The translations under genes and the position numbers were made by a program. The notes beneath the pieces are model-generated. The model ran no database searches, was not told where the DNA came from, and saw only the letters and a program-made list of their open reading frames with translations. A DNA stretch of 64,000 bases, from the NCBI GenBank assembly GCA_021647365.1, contig JAKIUW010000018.1:1-64000 (forward strand). Direction: 5' to 3'. Below, one piece after another: positions 16,319 through 26,795 of the stretch; positions within the stretch are counted from its first letter, which is position 1, and every line of letters begins with the position of its first letter. The DNA is from Cocleimonas sp. (GTDB taxonomy: Bacteria > Pseudomonadota > Gammaproteobacteria > Thiotrichales > Thiotrichaceae).

Positions 16319-18070
16319 TTAAGTATGAATTGGCTTTAAGATAGATTCGACGTCAATCTCATCACCCATCATTTCTTTCGCATGACGAATGGCCTGAGTG
16401 CGCTCACGGAAGAAACGATCTTCCCCTATCTTATCCAATAAACCAGAACGCTTGAAAGCATCTAACATCGGCTTTTTAGCGCGCGCGATATAAAGCTCAA
16501 TCCCTGCTGCATCCAAGCGCTCGCAAATACGCCCAAGCGTTTCTTCACCCGTAGAATCAACAAGATCAACCGATTCAAAATCTAAAACCATGACTTTAAG
16601 ATCAGGTTTTTCAGCCATGCTATTTAAAACCTTACCTTCAAGGTACCCTGCATTACCAAAGTATAAGTCACCGTCATAACGAAAAATTGATACGGTATCG
16701 CTGGTTTTTAAATCGAATAAATCGGCATCACGCAATGTACCATCTTCATGGCGACAAACCTCAACAAAGTGCGGGCTCATAGTACGGTAAAGGAATAAAC
16801 CTAGTGACAGCAACACACCTACAATAATGCCTTTCTCTAAATGTGGCGCAAAGAATAGTGTTGTAACAAATACTGCAACTGCAACAAAGCCATCATGTCT
16901 GTGAACTTTCCACGCATGCACAATAGGTTTAATTTTAATAAGATTAAATACTGCGACCATAATAACAGCGGCTAGTGTTGCTTGCGGTAAATGGTAAAGA
17001 AGCGGCGTTAGGAACAACAGAGTAATTGCAACTAATATGCCCGTTATAACAGATGACAGGCCTGTTCTTGCATCAGCAGAAAAGTTTACTGCTGAGCGCG
17101 AAAATGAGCCAGAAACTGCATAACCTTGGAATAACGATGAAACCAAGTTAGCCAAACCTTGCCCAACCAGCTCTTGGTTAGCAGAAAGTCGCTGTCGCGT
17201 TTCAGATGAAATTGCCTTCGCTACCGAAATTGCTTCAACAAAACCCAAAACACCAATCACCAATGCCGACATCATCAAGTGAACAATTTGATTAAATTCA
17301 ACTTCAGGGACTTTAAAACCTGGTAAGCCGCTAGGAACAATACCTACAACACCACCACCTTGAGTCTCGTATCCAAAGAAATAGGCAAGCAAAGTACAGA
17401 TCACGACCGTAATTAAAACATTGGGTAATTTAGGCGTGAATTTCTTGATAGCTATCAATAAGAAAATCGAAAGAATTCCCATCCCCAAGGTAATAAAGTG
17501 AGTTTGTGGCAAGTCTTGGATGATATGCCAAACCGTCTCATAGTGATGTTCACCTTTACGCGTAGCAATACCAAATATTTTTCCAACCTGTGAGCTAGCA
17601 ATAATAATAGCAGCCGCATTAGTAAAGCCTACAACAACAGGATGAGAAAGAAAATCAACCAGCACGCCTAAGCGTAATAAGCCCAGTGATAGCTGAAATA
17701 TACCCACCATAAAGGCCAGAATAGCCGCATAAGCCATATAACCTTCAGGGCTCGCTATCGCAAGTGGTTCTAACGCCGCTGCCGTTAATAACGAAACAAT
17801 GGCTACAGGGCCTGTCGCAAGCTGGCGAGACGATCCAAAAATGGCAGCAATAATAACTGGGAGAAAAGAAGCGTATAAACCCACATAAGGTGGCAAACCC
17901 GCTAGTTGTGCATAAGCCATCGATTGAGGAACAAGCACTAATGCAACAGTTAAACCCGCTATTGCATCAGCTTTTAAGGTGTTACCATCTTTTAATTCAC
18001 CAATCCAAGCAAGAAAGGGGGTGAAACGTTCTTTCCAATCGCCAACGATTGAAGTCAGTGCATTTGCCAT
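16319..18070 (-). CDS. SulP family anion transporter with STAS domain
   Basis: 583 residues. The SulP signature SMAYAQLAGLPPYVGLY is near residue 50, followed by GSSRQLATGPVAIVSLL and a second conserved block in the core (GLANLVSSLFQGYAVSGSFSRSAVN). About 12-14 membrane spans occupy residues 25-425, and a cytoplasmic STAS domain follows (about 440-560, VMVLDFESVDLVDSTGEETL). SulP proteins carry sulfate, bicarbonate or other anions; the substrate cannot be read from sequence. It ends in a terminator and stands alone as a transcription unit, with 209 bases before the glmS stop. Confidence 0.93.
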   Translation of the reverse strand: MANALTSIVGDWKERFTPFLAWIGELKDGNTLKADAIAGLTVALVLVPQSMAYAQLAGLPPYVGLYASFLPVIIAAIFGSSRQLATGPVAIVSLLTAAALEPLAIASPEGYMAYAAILAFMVGIFQLSLGLLRLGVLVDFLSHPVVVGFTNAAAIIIASSQVGKIFGIATRKGEHHYETVWHIIQDLPQTHFITLGMGILSIFLLIAIKKFTPKLPNVLITVVICTLLAYFFGYETQGGGVVGIVPSGLPGFKVPEVEFNQIVHLMMSALVIGVLGFVEAISVAKAISSETRQRLSANQELVGQGLANLVSSLFQGYAVSGSFSRSAVNFSADARTGLSSVITGILVAITLLFLTPLLYHLPQATLAAVIMVAVFNLIKIKPIVHAWKVHRHDGFVAVAVFVTTLFFAPHLEKGIIVGVLLSLGLFLYRTMSPHFVEVCRHEDGTLRDADLFDLKTSDTVSIFRYDGDLYFGNAGYLEGKVLNSMAEKPDLKVMVLDFESVDLVDSTGEETLGRICERLDAAGIELYIARAKKPMLDAFKRSGLLDKIGEDRFFRERTQAIRHAKEMMGDEIDVESILKPIHT

Positions 18071-18230
18071 TAGATTTATCTTCTCACGTATTATCGTTCA
18101 AAACATCGACAGAACAGTGTGTGTTTATGGCGCAGAATTATATTAGAAAATATATATTCTTTCAGCTATTTTCATTATTCAAAGCTGTTAATTATTAATA
18201 TACGAAGATCTTAATAATGACACACAAAGT

Positions 18231-18254
18231 ACACTCCCCCCCTAGTTTACACGA
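18231..18254 (+). repeat. Dispersed C-rich repeat, diverged unit (TAG variant)
   Basis: ACACTCCCCCCC, TAG, TTTACACGA. It differs from the family core by a few substitutions and one missing T. It lies downstream of glmS on that gene's strand. Confidence 0.65.
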
Positions 18255-18279
18255 CTAAGTAAGCATCATGAAGAATCGG

Positions 18280-20112
18280 TTATTCAACCGTGACACTTTT
18301 TGCCAAGTTGCGTGGCTTATCCACATCTGTTCCTTTAAATACTGCCACATGGTATGACAATAGTTGCAAAGGAATGGTATAAATAATCGGCGCTATACTT
18401 TCAGGGACTTGTTCCATTTCAATCACGTGAATATTATCTTGTTGTGTAATTCCTGCTGACTTATCGGCAAATAGATACAAGACACCGCCACGTGATCTTA
18501 CCTCTTCTAAGTTTGATTTTAATTTCTCTAATAAACGCGTGTTTGGCGCAACAGCAACAATCGGCATTTCACTATCAACCAATGCCAATGGACCATGCTT
18601 TAATTCACCCGCTGGATAAGCTTCGGCATGAATATAAGATATTTCTTTGAGCTTTAGTGCGCCTTCCATTGCTACAGGGTACTGATCACCACGCCCGAGG
18701 AATAATGCATTATTCTTATCAATAAACTGTTCTGCCATTTCTTCAATAGCATTGTCATGCTCCAAAGACTGTTCCAACAATGCAGGTAACTTCTTTAAAT
18801 TAGTCACTAACTCCGCAACCTTTTCAGTTTTATCACCCTTAGCTTGCATCAGCAAACCAATTAGCAACTGTAAAACAACCAGCTGTGTTGTAAATGCTTT
18901 AGTTGATGCAACGCCAATTTCAGGGCCCGCGATGGTTAATAATGAAAAATCTGACTCTCTAACTAACGAGCTTTCATCTACATTACAAATACTTAGGCTT
19001 GCTAGACAGCCTAGACCTTTCACTTTATCCAGTGCCGCTAAAGTGTCTGCTGTTTCACCTGATTGCGACAATGTTACAAATAGCACATCTTTTCTGGGTG
19101 CTTGACGGCGATAGCGATATTCACTGGCAACTTCAACATGACATGGAATATCAGTCATGCTTTCCATCCAATAGCGTGCTATCAAACCGGCATGATAGCT
19201 GGTTCCACAGGCAACGATTTGAACCTCTTTCACTTGTGCTAACGTTTCTAAAACATTCTCACCGCGTATACATTGCTTAATATCGTCGCGCCCTAAACGT
19301 CCTTCTAAGGTTTTTTGTACTGCCTGTGGTTGCTCGTATATCTCTTTGAGCATGTAATGGCGATATTCACCAAGGTCCGACTCGAGTGAACAAGCTTGCG
19401 ATTGCTTAACTTCACGTTCAACCGTTTTGCCATTCTCATCTTCAATGGTAATTTGGTGACGTTGAATTGTCGCCACATCACCATTTTCTAAGAAAATAAA
19501 TTTGCTAGTTACGGGCAAAATAGCTTGAACATCTGAGCCTAAAAAATTCTCACCTAGACCCACTCCAATAACCAGTGGGCTACCTAGTCGCGCACCAATT
19601 AATACGTCTGGTTCTTCTGTAGAAATCACACCCAAAGCAAATGCGCCTGTTAACTGGCTGATTGACTGCTTAACCGCATCCAACAAACTAACACCATCAA
19701 CTAGGTTTGACTCAATGAGATGCACAATTACTTCCGTATCCGTTTCAGAGGTAAACTCATAACCTTTAGCGGTTAGCGCCTTGCGTAGCTCTTGATAGTT
19801 TTCAATAATGCCATTATGAACAACCGCAACGCGGTTGTTACTTAAGTGTGGATGCGCATTGCGCTCGGCTGGTTCACCATGGGTTGCCCAGCGTGTGTGG
19901 GATATACCTACTACGCCGTACTGCGGAGATTGCTCTAGCTTCTTTTCTAGCTCTGCTACACGCCCTAATGAACGCACACGTTGTAATTTACTATCTTCAT
20001 CCAGCAGTGCGACACCTGCAGAATCATAGCCACGGTATTCTAATCTACGTAAACCTTCTAACAGAATTTCGGTAACAGGACGTTGAGCAATTGCTCCGAC
20101 TATTCCACACAT
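18280..20112 (-). CDS. glmS: Glutamine--fructose-6-phosphate aminotransferase GlmS
   Basis: 610 residues. The Ntn-type glutaminase domain starts MCGIVGAIAQ with Cys2 as nucleophile and contains LRRLEYRGYDSAGVAL and SHTRWATHGEP. Two SIS sugar-isomerase domains follow (CGTSYHAG...LSQSGETADTLAAL and GRGDQYPVAMEGALKLKEI), and the C-terminus DKPRNLAKSVTVE is the standard one. It makes glucosamine-6-phosphate, the first committed step to UDP-GlcNAc. Its ATG overlaps the glmU stop by one base (TAATG), giving coupled expression. No glmS ribozyme is expected or seen, since glmU precedes it directly. Confidence 0.98.
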   Translation of the reverse strand: MCGIVGAIAQRPVTEILLEGLRRLEYRGYDSAGVALLDEDSKLQRVRSLGRVAELEKKLEQSPQYGVVGISHTRWATHGEPAERNAHPHLSNNRVAVVHNGIIENYQELRKALTAKGYEFTSETDTEVIVHLIESNLVDGVSLLDAVKQSISQLTGAFALGVISTEEPDVLIGARLGSPLVIGVGLGENFLGSDVQAILPVTSKFIFLENGDVATIQRHQITIEDENGKTVEREVKQSQACSLESDLGEYRHYMLKEIYEQPQAVQKTLEGRLGRDDIKQCIRGENVLETLAQVKEVQIVACGTSYHAGLIARYWMESMTDIPCHVEVASEYRYRRQAPRKDVLFVTLSQSGETADTLAALDKVKGLGCLASLSICNVDESSLVRESDFSLLTIAGPEIGVASTKAFTTQLVVLQLLIGLLMQAKGDKTEKVAELVTNLKKLPALLEQSLEHDNAIEEMAEQFIDKNNALFLGRGDQYPVAMEGALKLKEISYIHAEAYPAGELKHGPLALVDSEMPIVAVAPNTRLLEKLKSNLEEVRSRGGVLYLFADKSAGITQQDNIHVIEMEQVPESIAPIIYTIPLQLLSYHVAVFKGTDVDKPRNLAKSVTVE

Positions 20113-21497
20113 TAGCTGTTCTCCTTATCATTTTTTTTAGCCTTTTGAGGTCGCTTCCAACCTTTTATAGTAACTTGTTTGGATCGTGAAAGAGTCAACT
20201 CACCTTCAGGAGTGTCTTTTGTAATGGTCGAACCTGCACCAATAACAGTGCCTTTTGCAAGATTCACTGGCGCTACTAATTGTGTATCAGATCCCACAAA
20301 AACATTATCACCAATAATAGTTTGAAATTTATTCGCGCCATCGTAATTGCAAGTAATCGTTCCAGCACCAATATTTACATTTTCACCCATTTGGGTATCA
20401 CCAATATAGCTAAGATGACTAACTTTACTGCCAACACCAATGGTTGATTTTTTGGTTTCTACAAAGTTTCCAATTTTTGCATTGGCTTTTAAAACTGTCT
20501 CAGGACGAATTCTGGCAAAAGGGCCAATATCGCAAGACTCACCAATAATTGATGAGTCTATATTTGAATGAGCTTTGATAATCGTATTTCTAGCGATTTG
20601 GCTATCTTTAATCACACAAGCGGATTCAATCGTTACATTGTCGCCTAATACCACATCGCCTATAAAAACAGTATTCACATCAATACTAACGTCTTTACCC
20701 GCGGTTACTGTGCCACGAATATCAATCCTTGCAGGGTCAAGTAACGTCACACCCGCTAACATAAGCTCATTTGCTTTTATCACTTGATAAGCTCTTTCTA
20801 ATTCTGCTTGTTGAATACGATTATTGACGCCCTGCACTTCTAAGGGATTATTACACACGGCGGCTTCTACTGTACCACCTTCACTCACTGCTAAAGCGAT
20901 ACAATCAGTTAAATAATATTCACCTTGTGAATTGTTGGGTTTAAGCTGCTTCAACCAGCGCTTTAAATCAGAACCTTTTGCTGCAATGAAGCCTGTATTC
21001 ACTTCAGTAATTTTGCGCTGTTCATCTGTCGCATCTTTCTCTTCTACAATACTTAATATTTTCCCATCACCATTACGCACAATTCGCCCATAACCAAAAG
21101 GATCATCAAGATGAGTGGTTAGCACACTAAGCGTTGAGTTATCAAGGTTTTCCGCAAGTAAGCTAAGCGTATCTGCCTGAATTAAAGGCACATCCCCATA
21201 AGCAATAATGACCGTCGAATCATCATCAATTAAAGATTCGGCTTGTGCCACAGCATGACCTGTACCTTTCTGGTCTTCTTGTAATGCCCAATGGATATTT
21301 TTATTACTGACCGTATTGCGAACCAGCTCGCCGCCATGCCCGTATACAATAGCCATTTCTGTAACACTGAGTTGCAAACAACTATTAACAACATGTTGAA
21401 GCATTGGCTTACCACCAATAAGGTGTAGTACCTTTGGAAGTGATGAATTCATGCGAGTGCCTTTACCCGCTGCAAGAATTATGGGAAATATGTTCAT
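20112..21497 (-). CDS. glmU: Bifunctional GlmU: GlcN-1-P acetyltransferase / GlcNAc-1-P uridyltransferase
   Basis: 461 residues. The N-terminal nucleotidyltransferase has ILAAGKGTRM (residues 7-16), YGDVPLI and an NTGFI block. From about residue 245 a left-handed beta-helix of hexapeptide repeats begins, with RIRPETVLKANAKIGNFVETKK and GAGTITCNYDGANK, typical of the acetyltransferase active site. It makes UDP-GlcNAc for peptidoglycan and LPS. It is the first gene of the glmU-glmS pair. Confidence 0.98.
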   Translation of the reverse strand: MNIFPIILAAGKGTRMNSSLPKVLHLIGGKPMLQHVVNSCLQLSVTEMAIVYGHGGELVRNTVSNKNIHWALQEDQKGTGHAVAQAESLIDDDSTVIIAYGDVPLIQADTLSLLAENLDNSTLSVLTTHLDDPFGYGRIVRNGDGKILSIVEEKDATDEQRKITEVNTGFIAAKGSDLKRWLKQLKPNNSQGEYYLTDCIALAVSEGGTVEAAVCNNPLEVQGVNNRIQQAELERAYQVIKANELMLAGVTLLDPARIDIRGTVTAGKDVSIDVNTVFIGDVVLGDNVTIESACVIKDSQIARNTIIKAHSNIDSSIIGESCDIGPFARIRPETVLKANAKIGNFVETKKSTIGVGSKVSHLSYIGDTQMGENVNIGAGTITCNYDGANKFQTIIGDNVFVGSDTQLVAPVNLAKGTVIGAGSTITKDTPEGELTLSRSKQVTIKGWKRPQKAKKNDKENS

Positions 21498-21552
21498 AAG
21501 CCTGAATCGTATATTTATGTTATCAGAATGTTTTTATTATAGAGGTGGGTAA

Positions 21553-21588
21553 ATTATAAGCAATTTATGCAACTTGCAACTTGCAACT
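21553..21588 (-). promoter_or_regulatory. Likely glmUS promoter region with heptamer iterations
   Basis: A TATAAT box (minus strand, 21553-21558) lies 56 bases before the glmU ATG. Where the -35 should be, a 7-base unit GCAACTT is repeated nearly three times (21569-21588). No clear -35 is visible, so activation through the iterated unit is possible. Confidence 0.4.
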
Positions 21589-21634
21589 CAAGAGAACAGA
21601 TAAAACGTGGCATACCAAAGACAAATAAATTAAT

Positions 21635-21693
21635 TATACAGCACACCCCCCTAGTTTTACATGACATGTAAAACTAGGGGGGTGTGCTGTATA
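21635..21693. repeat. Paired dispersed repeat forming a perfect hairpin (TAG/TAG)
   Basis: Two units head to head, arms 21635-21663 and 21665-21693, 29 bp perfect with a one-base centre. GCACACCCCCCTAG is on the left and its complement on the right. It lies four bases after the stop of the minus-strand gene 21698-22945. Confidence 0.92.
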
Positions 21694-21697
21694 TATA

Positions 21698-22945
21698 TTA
21701 ATAGGTTTTACAACGCGCTTTATAAGGACTAGTTTGAGCACCCCAACGATATTCTAATGGAGCATTAGGATCTGAAATTACTTTTCCAGATGCAAGGTTT
21801 CGTCGTAGTTCTCTAAGTGGGATAAAGTATTTTTCTCCCAAGCTCATCTGTACCAAGCAGAATCTATTCAACTCTTTAACCTCAGCTGGAGGTGGTTCTG
21901 CAGGAGAAAACAGAGCTTTAGCCCAACGTTGAGGCTGTGTCCAATGCTTGTATTTACTATTTCGTTCATAATGATTTTTGACTGCATTAAAAAAGGCTTT
22001 TAATCGTCGGTCACGCGAGGGGGTTGAATAGTTGTTATATTCGGTACGCGTCATACACTTGCGCCCTTTTTTCTTCATCTCTTGACGTTTGTAGAGCGCC
22101 TCATAAACATAAACACTACGATCATTGGCATACATACACATTGCTATTAAAAGCCGAAGCGTTTTTGCATCAGCCTCTTCTTTTCTTTTGCCTAGTGCGC
22201 TCGCAATGATATTAGTAAAACGAACATAGTCATATTTAACTAACTTGGCAAGTTTAAACTGTTCATCGCTATAACCTGGCTGCCTCTTCAATGACTTTCG
22301 GATATTTTGAGGTTGTATAAAGCGACGATAACCATCCCTTTTTCTTTTATAATCTTCTGGGACATAAAAAGGAAAAGATGGAATTCTATCTAAAAACCTT
22401 GGGGCCTTCGGTGTTGTTGAGGACATTACCTCAGCAACCCCTGTATCTGTAATATTTACAATTTGATAAGAATGAACATCAGGTGCGGCATAAATATCAC
22501 CTGGCTTAATATCATTCAGTGCTATTGGGTAGGTATCATTTGCTAGTGACCTTGTGCTGGTCATATTGGCAACATAATCCATAAACTTACGGACACGTTT
22601 TGACTCCGAATATTTATCCCAACCCGTCATACCATTACTGATTGTTTTACCACGTTTACTTGGATTATGAATGACAAAGGGCAGTTTATACTCGTATGAA
22701 AAGACAAGGCGCATTGCATAAGTGGCATCAGCACAATCATGAGAAAACTTATAATACATGGGCTTCTTTTCATTCATAAAGAACTCTTCAGTCCAATTAT
22801 TTTTCACCCAATGCTGATAACGTTTTTCCCAAACATCATTCCATGTATTTTCTGACTTCCAAACCATGGCATAGGAGCTTGAACAATAAATAATAAAAAA
22901 GAGCGAAATAACACCCTTGAAGTAAAAGCTAATAATTTTTTTCAT
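21698..22945 (-). CDS. Exported protein, possible papain-like (NlpC/P60-type) fold, unknown
   Basis: 415 residues with a clear signal peptide (basic start, hydrophobic core, SSSYA cleavage about residue 26). I do not recognise a named family. A conserved-looking segment, HDCADATYAMRLVFSY, starts a helix with Cys and is followed about 90 residues later by IKPGDIYAAPDVHSYQIVNI. A Cys at a helix start followed by GD(I/V)...H is the arrangement of NlpC/P60 and CHAP cysteine peptidases, so a periplasmic peptidase-like role is a guess. The C-terminal half is Lys/Arg-rich and helical. It is a single-gene unit bounded by a repeat hairpin. Confidence 0.6.
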   Translation of the reverse strand: MKKIISFYFKGVISLFFIIYCSSSYAMVWKSENTWNDVWEKRYQHWVKNNWTEEFFMNEKKPMYYKFSHDCADATYAMRLVFSYEYKLPFVIHNPSKRGKTISNGMTGWDKYSESKRVRKFMDYVANMTSTRSLANDTYPIALNDIKPGDIYAAPDVHSYQIVNITDTGVAEVMSSTTPKAPRFLDRIPSFPFYVPEDYKRKRDGYRRFIQPQNIRKSLKRQPGYSDEQFKLAKLVKYDYVRFTNIIASALGKRKEEADAKTLRLLIAMCMYANDRSVYVYEALYKRQEMKKKGRKCMTRTEYNNYSTPSRDRRLKAFFNAVKNHYERNSKYKHWTQPQRWAKALFSPAEPPPAEVKELNRFCLVQMSLGEKYFIPLRELRRNLASGKVISDPNAPLEYRWGAQTSPYKARCKTY

Positions 22946-23070
22946 AAAGTCCTTTTCATTACGATCTTACGACCCTAATCACCCTAATATGTACGTGCTT
23001 TTTAATAGCATCAGAAATTATTATACTAAGTAGTATACGATATTTTCACTGCATTAGATTCAAAAAAAAT

Positions 23071-23107
23071 GCAAAAAAAATGGGACTGAGGCAAAACCCC
23101 AGTCCCA
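23071..23107 (-). terminator. Rho-independent terminator after the lipoprotein gene
   Basis: On the minus strand GGGACTG pairs with CAGTCCC across a short GC-rich loop and is followed by ATTTTTTTT. A second small palindrome, CTCTGATAAATCAGAG (23115-23130), lies just before it. Confidence 0.88.
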
Positions 23108-23151
23108 TTCTTAGCTCTGATAAATCAGAGTAAAACGATCTGCTTTTTAGC

Positions 23152-23739
23152 TTATCGCTGCATGAAACGCTTAAGTGCCGAACGAGTACCTGCACCAACT
23201 ACTCCATCGATAGGTCCTTTATAGTAACCTTTCGCTTTCAACTTACGTTGTAGAGCAAATACATCAACCTGTGGTGGTTGAGCTTTATGCATTACACGAC
23301 GTGGCTGGCAACCGTAGCTGTGACGATGTGGAGCACCTGTCTTCTTGTACTTGTGAGAGTGTCTCTTAGTCTTAGCACACGCTGGAGCTTCTGCATGGTA
23401 ATGAGCCCAAGGGTTTTGGTAACGCTTAGGTGGAGCTACACGCGGTGGTGGAGCTACTGGTGGTTGAGCTGCTGGTGGTGGTGTTTCAACAACTACTGGA
23501 GTTGGAGTCTCAACTTGCTGCTGTGAGCCAGCTTGCTGTGAACCGCCATCATTCTGAACCTGTGAACCACCAGCTGACTGCTGTGAACCACCAGAAGCTT
23601 GTGAACCGCCAGCAACTTGCTGAGAACCTGCTGATTGTGAAGCGCCTGAATCACCAGCAACTTGCTGTTGTGAACAACCTGTTGCAAATGCGCCAGTTAA
23701 CACTAGTGCTGCAATAGAAAGTTTATTTGTTATCTTCAT
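23152..23739 (-). CDS. Lipoprotein with Ser/Gln/Gly repeats and peptidoglycan-binding domain
   Basis: 195 residues from the ATG at 23739 (AAGGA eight bases upstream). The signal ends in lipobox ATGC, giving a lipidated Cys. A low-complexity stretch follows (about residues 22-75) built from variants of GGSQQ/AGSQ, then a Pro-rich hinge, a His/Lys-rich region and a C-terminal PG_binding_1 domain (VFALQRKLKAKGYYKGPIDG...GAGTRSALKRFM). It is probably held in the outer membrane while gripping the wall. It has its own promoter and terminator. The repeated stretch is liable to length change by slippage. Confidence 0.87.
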   Translation of the reverse strand: MKITNKLSIAALVLTGAFATGCSQQQVAGDSGASQSAGSQQVAGGSQASGGSQQSAGGSQVQNDGGSQQAGSQQQVETPTPVVVETPPPAAQPPVAPPPRVAPPKRYQNPWAHYHAEAPACAKTKRHSHKYKKTGAPHRHSYGCQPRRVMHKAQPPQVDVFALQRKLKAKGYYKGPIDGVVGAGTRSALKRFMQR

Positions 23740-23830
23740 AGTATGCATCCTTTACTACTTGTTAGTTATAAAATTTTAAATGACCATTTGTGAACAAACG
23801 ATCTGTATATTAATGTTTATTCGCAGACCG

Positions 23831-23859
23831 AGTATAGTCTTAAATTAAACCTTATTCAA
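23831..23859 (-). promoter_or_regulatory. Sigma-70 promoter of the lipoprotein gene
   Basis: TTGAAT (23854-23859) and TATACT (23831-23836), 17-base spacer, about 85 bases before the ATG. Confidence 0.65.
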
Positions 23860-23975
23860 AAAAAAATGGTAAAAAAACAACAATTATTGTATTTTTTTTA
23901 CATCAAAAACACATAAGCGGTTGATTTAAAGCGATAAAGCCGCCATTTTTTCTACTAATTTCTTTTAAAAAAGGA

Positions 23976-24398
23976 CTATCTTAATGTATTTCCAATGCGA
24001 TGAATCATCTCAATTTGTGCTTTTGCCGCATCAAGCTCTGCTTTGATAGCTTCATAATCCAAATCTTCAGGGTCTTTTCCTTCTAAAGCATTTTCTGCAC
24101 GCTTTTGCGCATCTTTTGCAGTTTGCTCATCAAGATCTTCTGACCTTACTGCAGTATCAGCCAAAATAGTAACCATTGAAGGCTGAACCTCCATAACACC
24201 ACCGGCAACAAATAATGAAACCTCACCGTCGTCTGTTTTATACTTTAACTCACCTGCTTTCAAAGTCGTAATCAACTGAGAATGGCGCGGCATAATACCT
24301 AAATCACCCATAGAACCCGGTGCTATCAACTCTTGTACAGCACCTGAAAATAGTGACTCTTCAGCACTTACCACATCTAATTGCATTGTCGTAGCCAT
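23976..24398 (-). CDS. atpC: ATP synthase epsilon subunit AtpC
   Basis: 140 residues. The N-terminal beta sandwich (MQLDVVSAEESLFSG...GDLGIMPRHSQLITTLKAGEL) and the C-terminal two-helix part match bacterial epsilon, which couples the rotor and can inhibit hydrolysis. AGGAAATATAAGT precedes the ATG. Last gene of the atp operon, 42 bases after atpD; no clear hairpin terminator was found in the 235 bases beyond it. Confidence 0.97.
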   Translation of the reverse strand: MATTMQLDVVSAEESLFSGAVQELIAPGSMGDLGIMPRHSQLITTLKAGELKYKTDDGEVSLFVAGGVMEVQPSMVTILADTAVRSEDLDEQTAKDAQKRAENALEGKDPEDLDYEAIKAELDAAKAQIEMIHRIGNTLR

Positions 24399-24440
24399 AC
24401 TTATATTTCCTGTATTCTATTTATAAAACAGAAAGACGAC

Positions 24441-25841
<1,401 letters not shown>

Positions 25842-25905
25842 TTAAATTAAATTTTTGTTTACTAAATTGTTTAGTGCTTTTTAATAATGAAAACTATCAA
25901 AGAGC

Positions 25906-26766
25906 TTATGCAACTGCTGCTGCACCTGAAACAATTTCTGAAATTTCTTGTGTTATTGCTGCTTGACGTGCTTTGTTGTATTTCAACTTCAGCTTATCAA
26001 TCATGTCGCCTGCGTTATCGGTTGCGCTTTTCATTGCAACCATTCGCGCAGACATTTCACAGGCGATGTTTTCAACGACCCCTTGATATACCAATGATTC
26101 AATATAACGATCCATCAAAACATCAATCACTTCTTTTGACTCAGGCTCGTAGATATAGTCCCAGTGGTATTCAATTTCTTCCATTTCTGCCGCTACGATT
26201 GGAATCATCTGTGTAACACGAGGGGTTTGTGTCATGCTATTAACAAACTCATTTTCGACTAGAAATAAACGATCAATACGCCCCTCTTCGTAAGCATCAA
26301 GCATAACTTTGATTGTGCCAACCATGTCACTGACACCTGGCTTATCGCCAAGCCCTGTTGCTTCCGCAACAACACCGAAACGTCTAAACGTTGAAAGCGC
26401 TTTACTACCAAAAACAGCAATGTCAACTTCGACATTTTGCTCTTTCCAATCAGCAATATCTTGAAATGTTTTCTTAAATAAATTGGTATTCAAGCCACCG
26501 CATAAGCCACGATCAGATGATATAACGATATACCCTACACGCTTTACTGTTTCACGTTTTTTTACAAAACTGTGTTTATATTCCAATTTACCTAACGCCA
26601 TATGACTAACCACTTGACGCATTTTATCGGCATAAGGGCGCGAAGCATCCATACGCTCTCTAGCACGACGCATTTTAGATGCCGCTACCATTTCCATCGC
26701 TTTGGTTATCTTTTTGGTATTTTGAATACTACCAATTTGCGAACGTATTTCTTTAAGACCTGCCAT
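25906..26766 (-). CDS. atpG: ATP synthase gamma subunit AtpG
   Basis: 286 residues, the central rotor stalk. Starts [28 protein letters not shown] and ends [21 protein letters not shown], the two long coiled helices of the family. [13 protein letters not shown] is the conserved middle block. AGGGAG precedes the ATG. It lies 29 bases after atpA. Confidence 0.98.
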   Translation of the reverse strand: MAGLKEIRSQIGSIQNTKKITKAMEMVAASKMRRARERMDASRPYADKMRQVVSHMALGKLEYKHSFVKKRETVKRVGYIVISSDRGLCGGLNTNLFKKTFQDIADWKEQNVEVDIAVFGSKALSTFRRFGVVAEATGLGDKPGVSDMVGTIKVMLDAYEEGRIDRLFLVENEFVNSMTQTPRVTQMIPIVAAEMEEIEYHWDYIYEPESKEVIDVLMDRYIESLVYQGVVENIACEMSARMVAMKSATDNAGDMIDKLKLKYNKARQAAITQEISEIVSGAAAVA

Positions 26767-26795
26767 TGATTACTCCCTATCTGCTAAGTACCTGT

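Noticed and set aside
20112..21700. glmS ribozyme
   Set aside because: glmU overlaps the glmS start, leaving no leader; ribozyme-type control is a Gram-positive trait.
23278..23717. Several overlapping ORFs on both strands inside the lipoprotein gene
   Set aside because: They arise from the same low-complexity Gln/Ser/Gly triplets read in other frames; no start site or homology.
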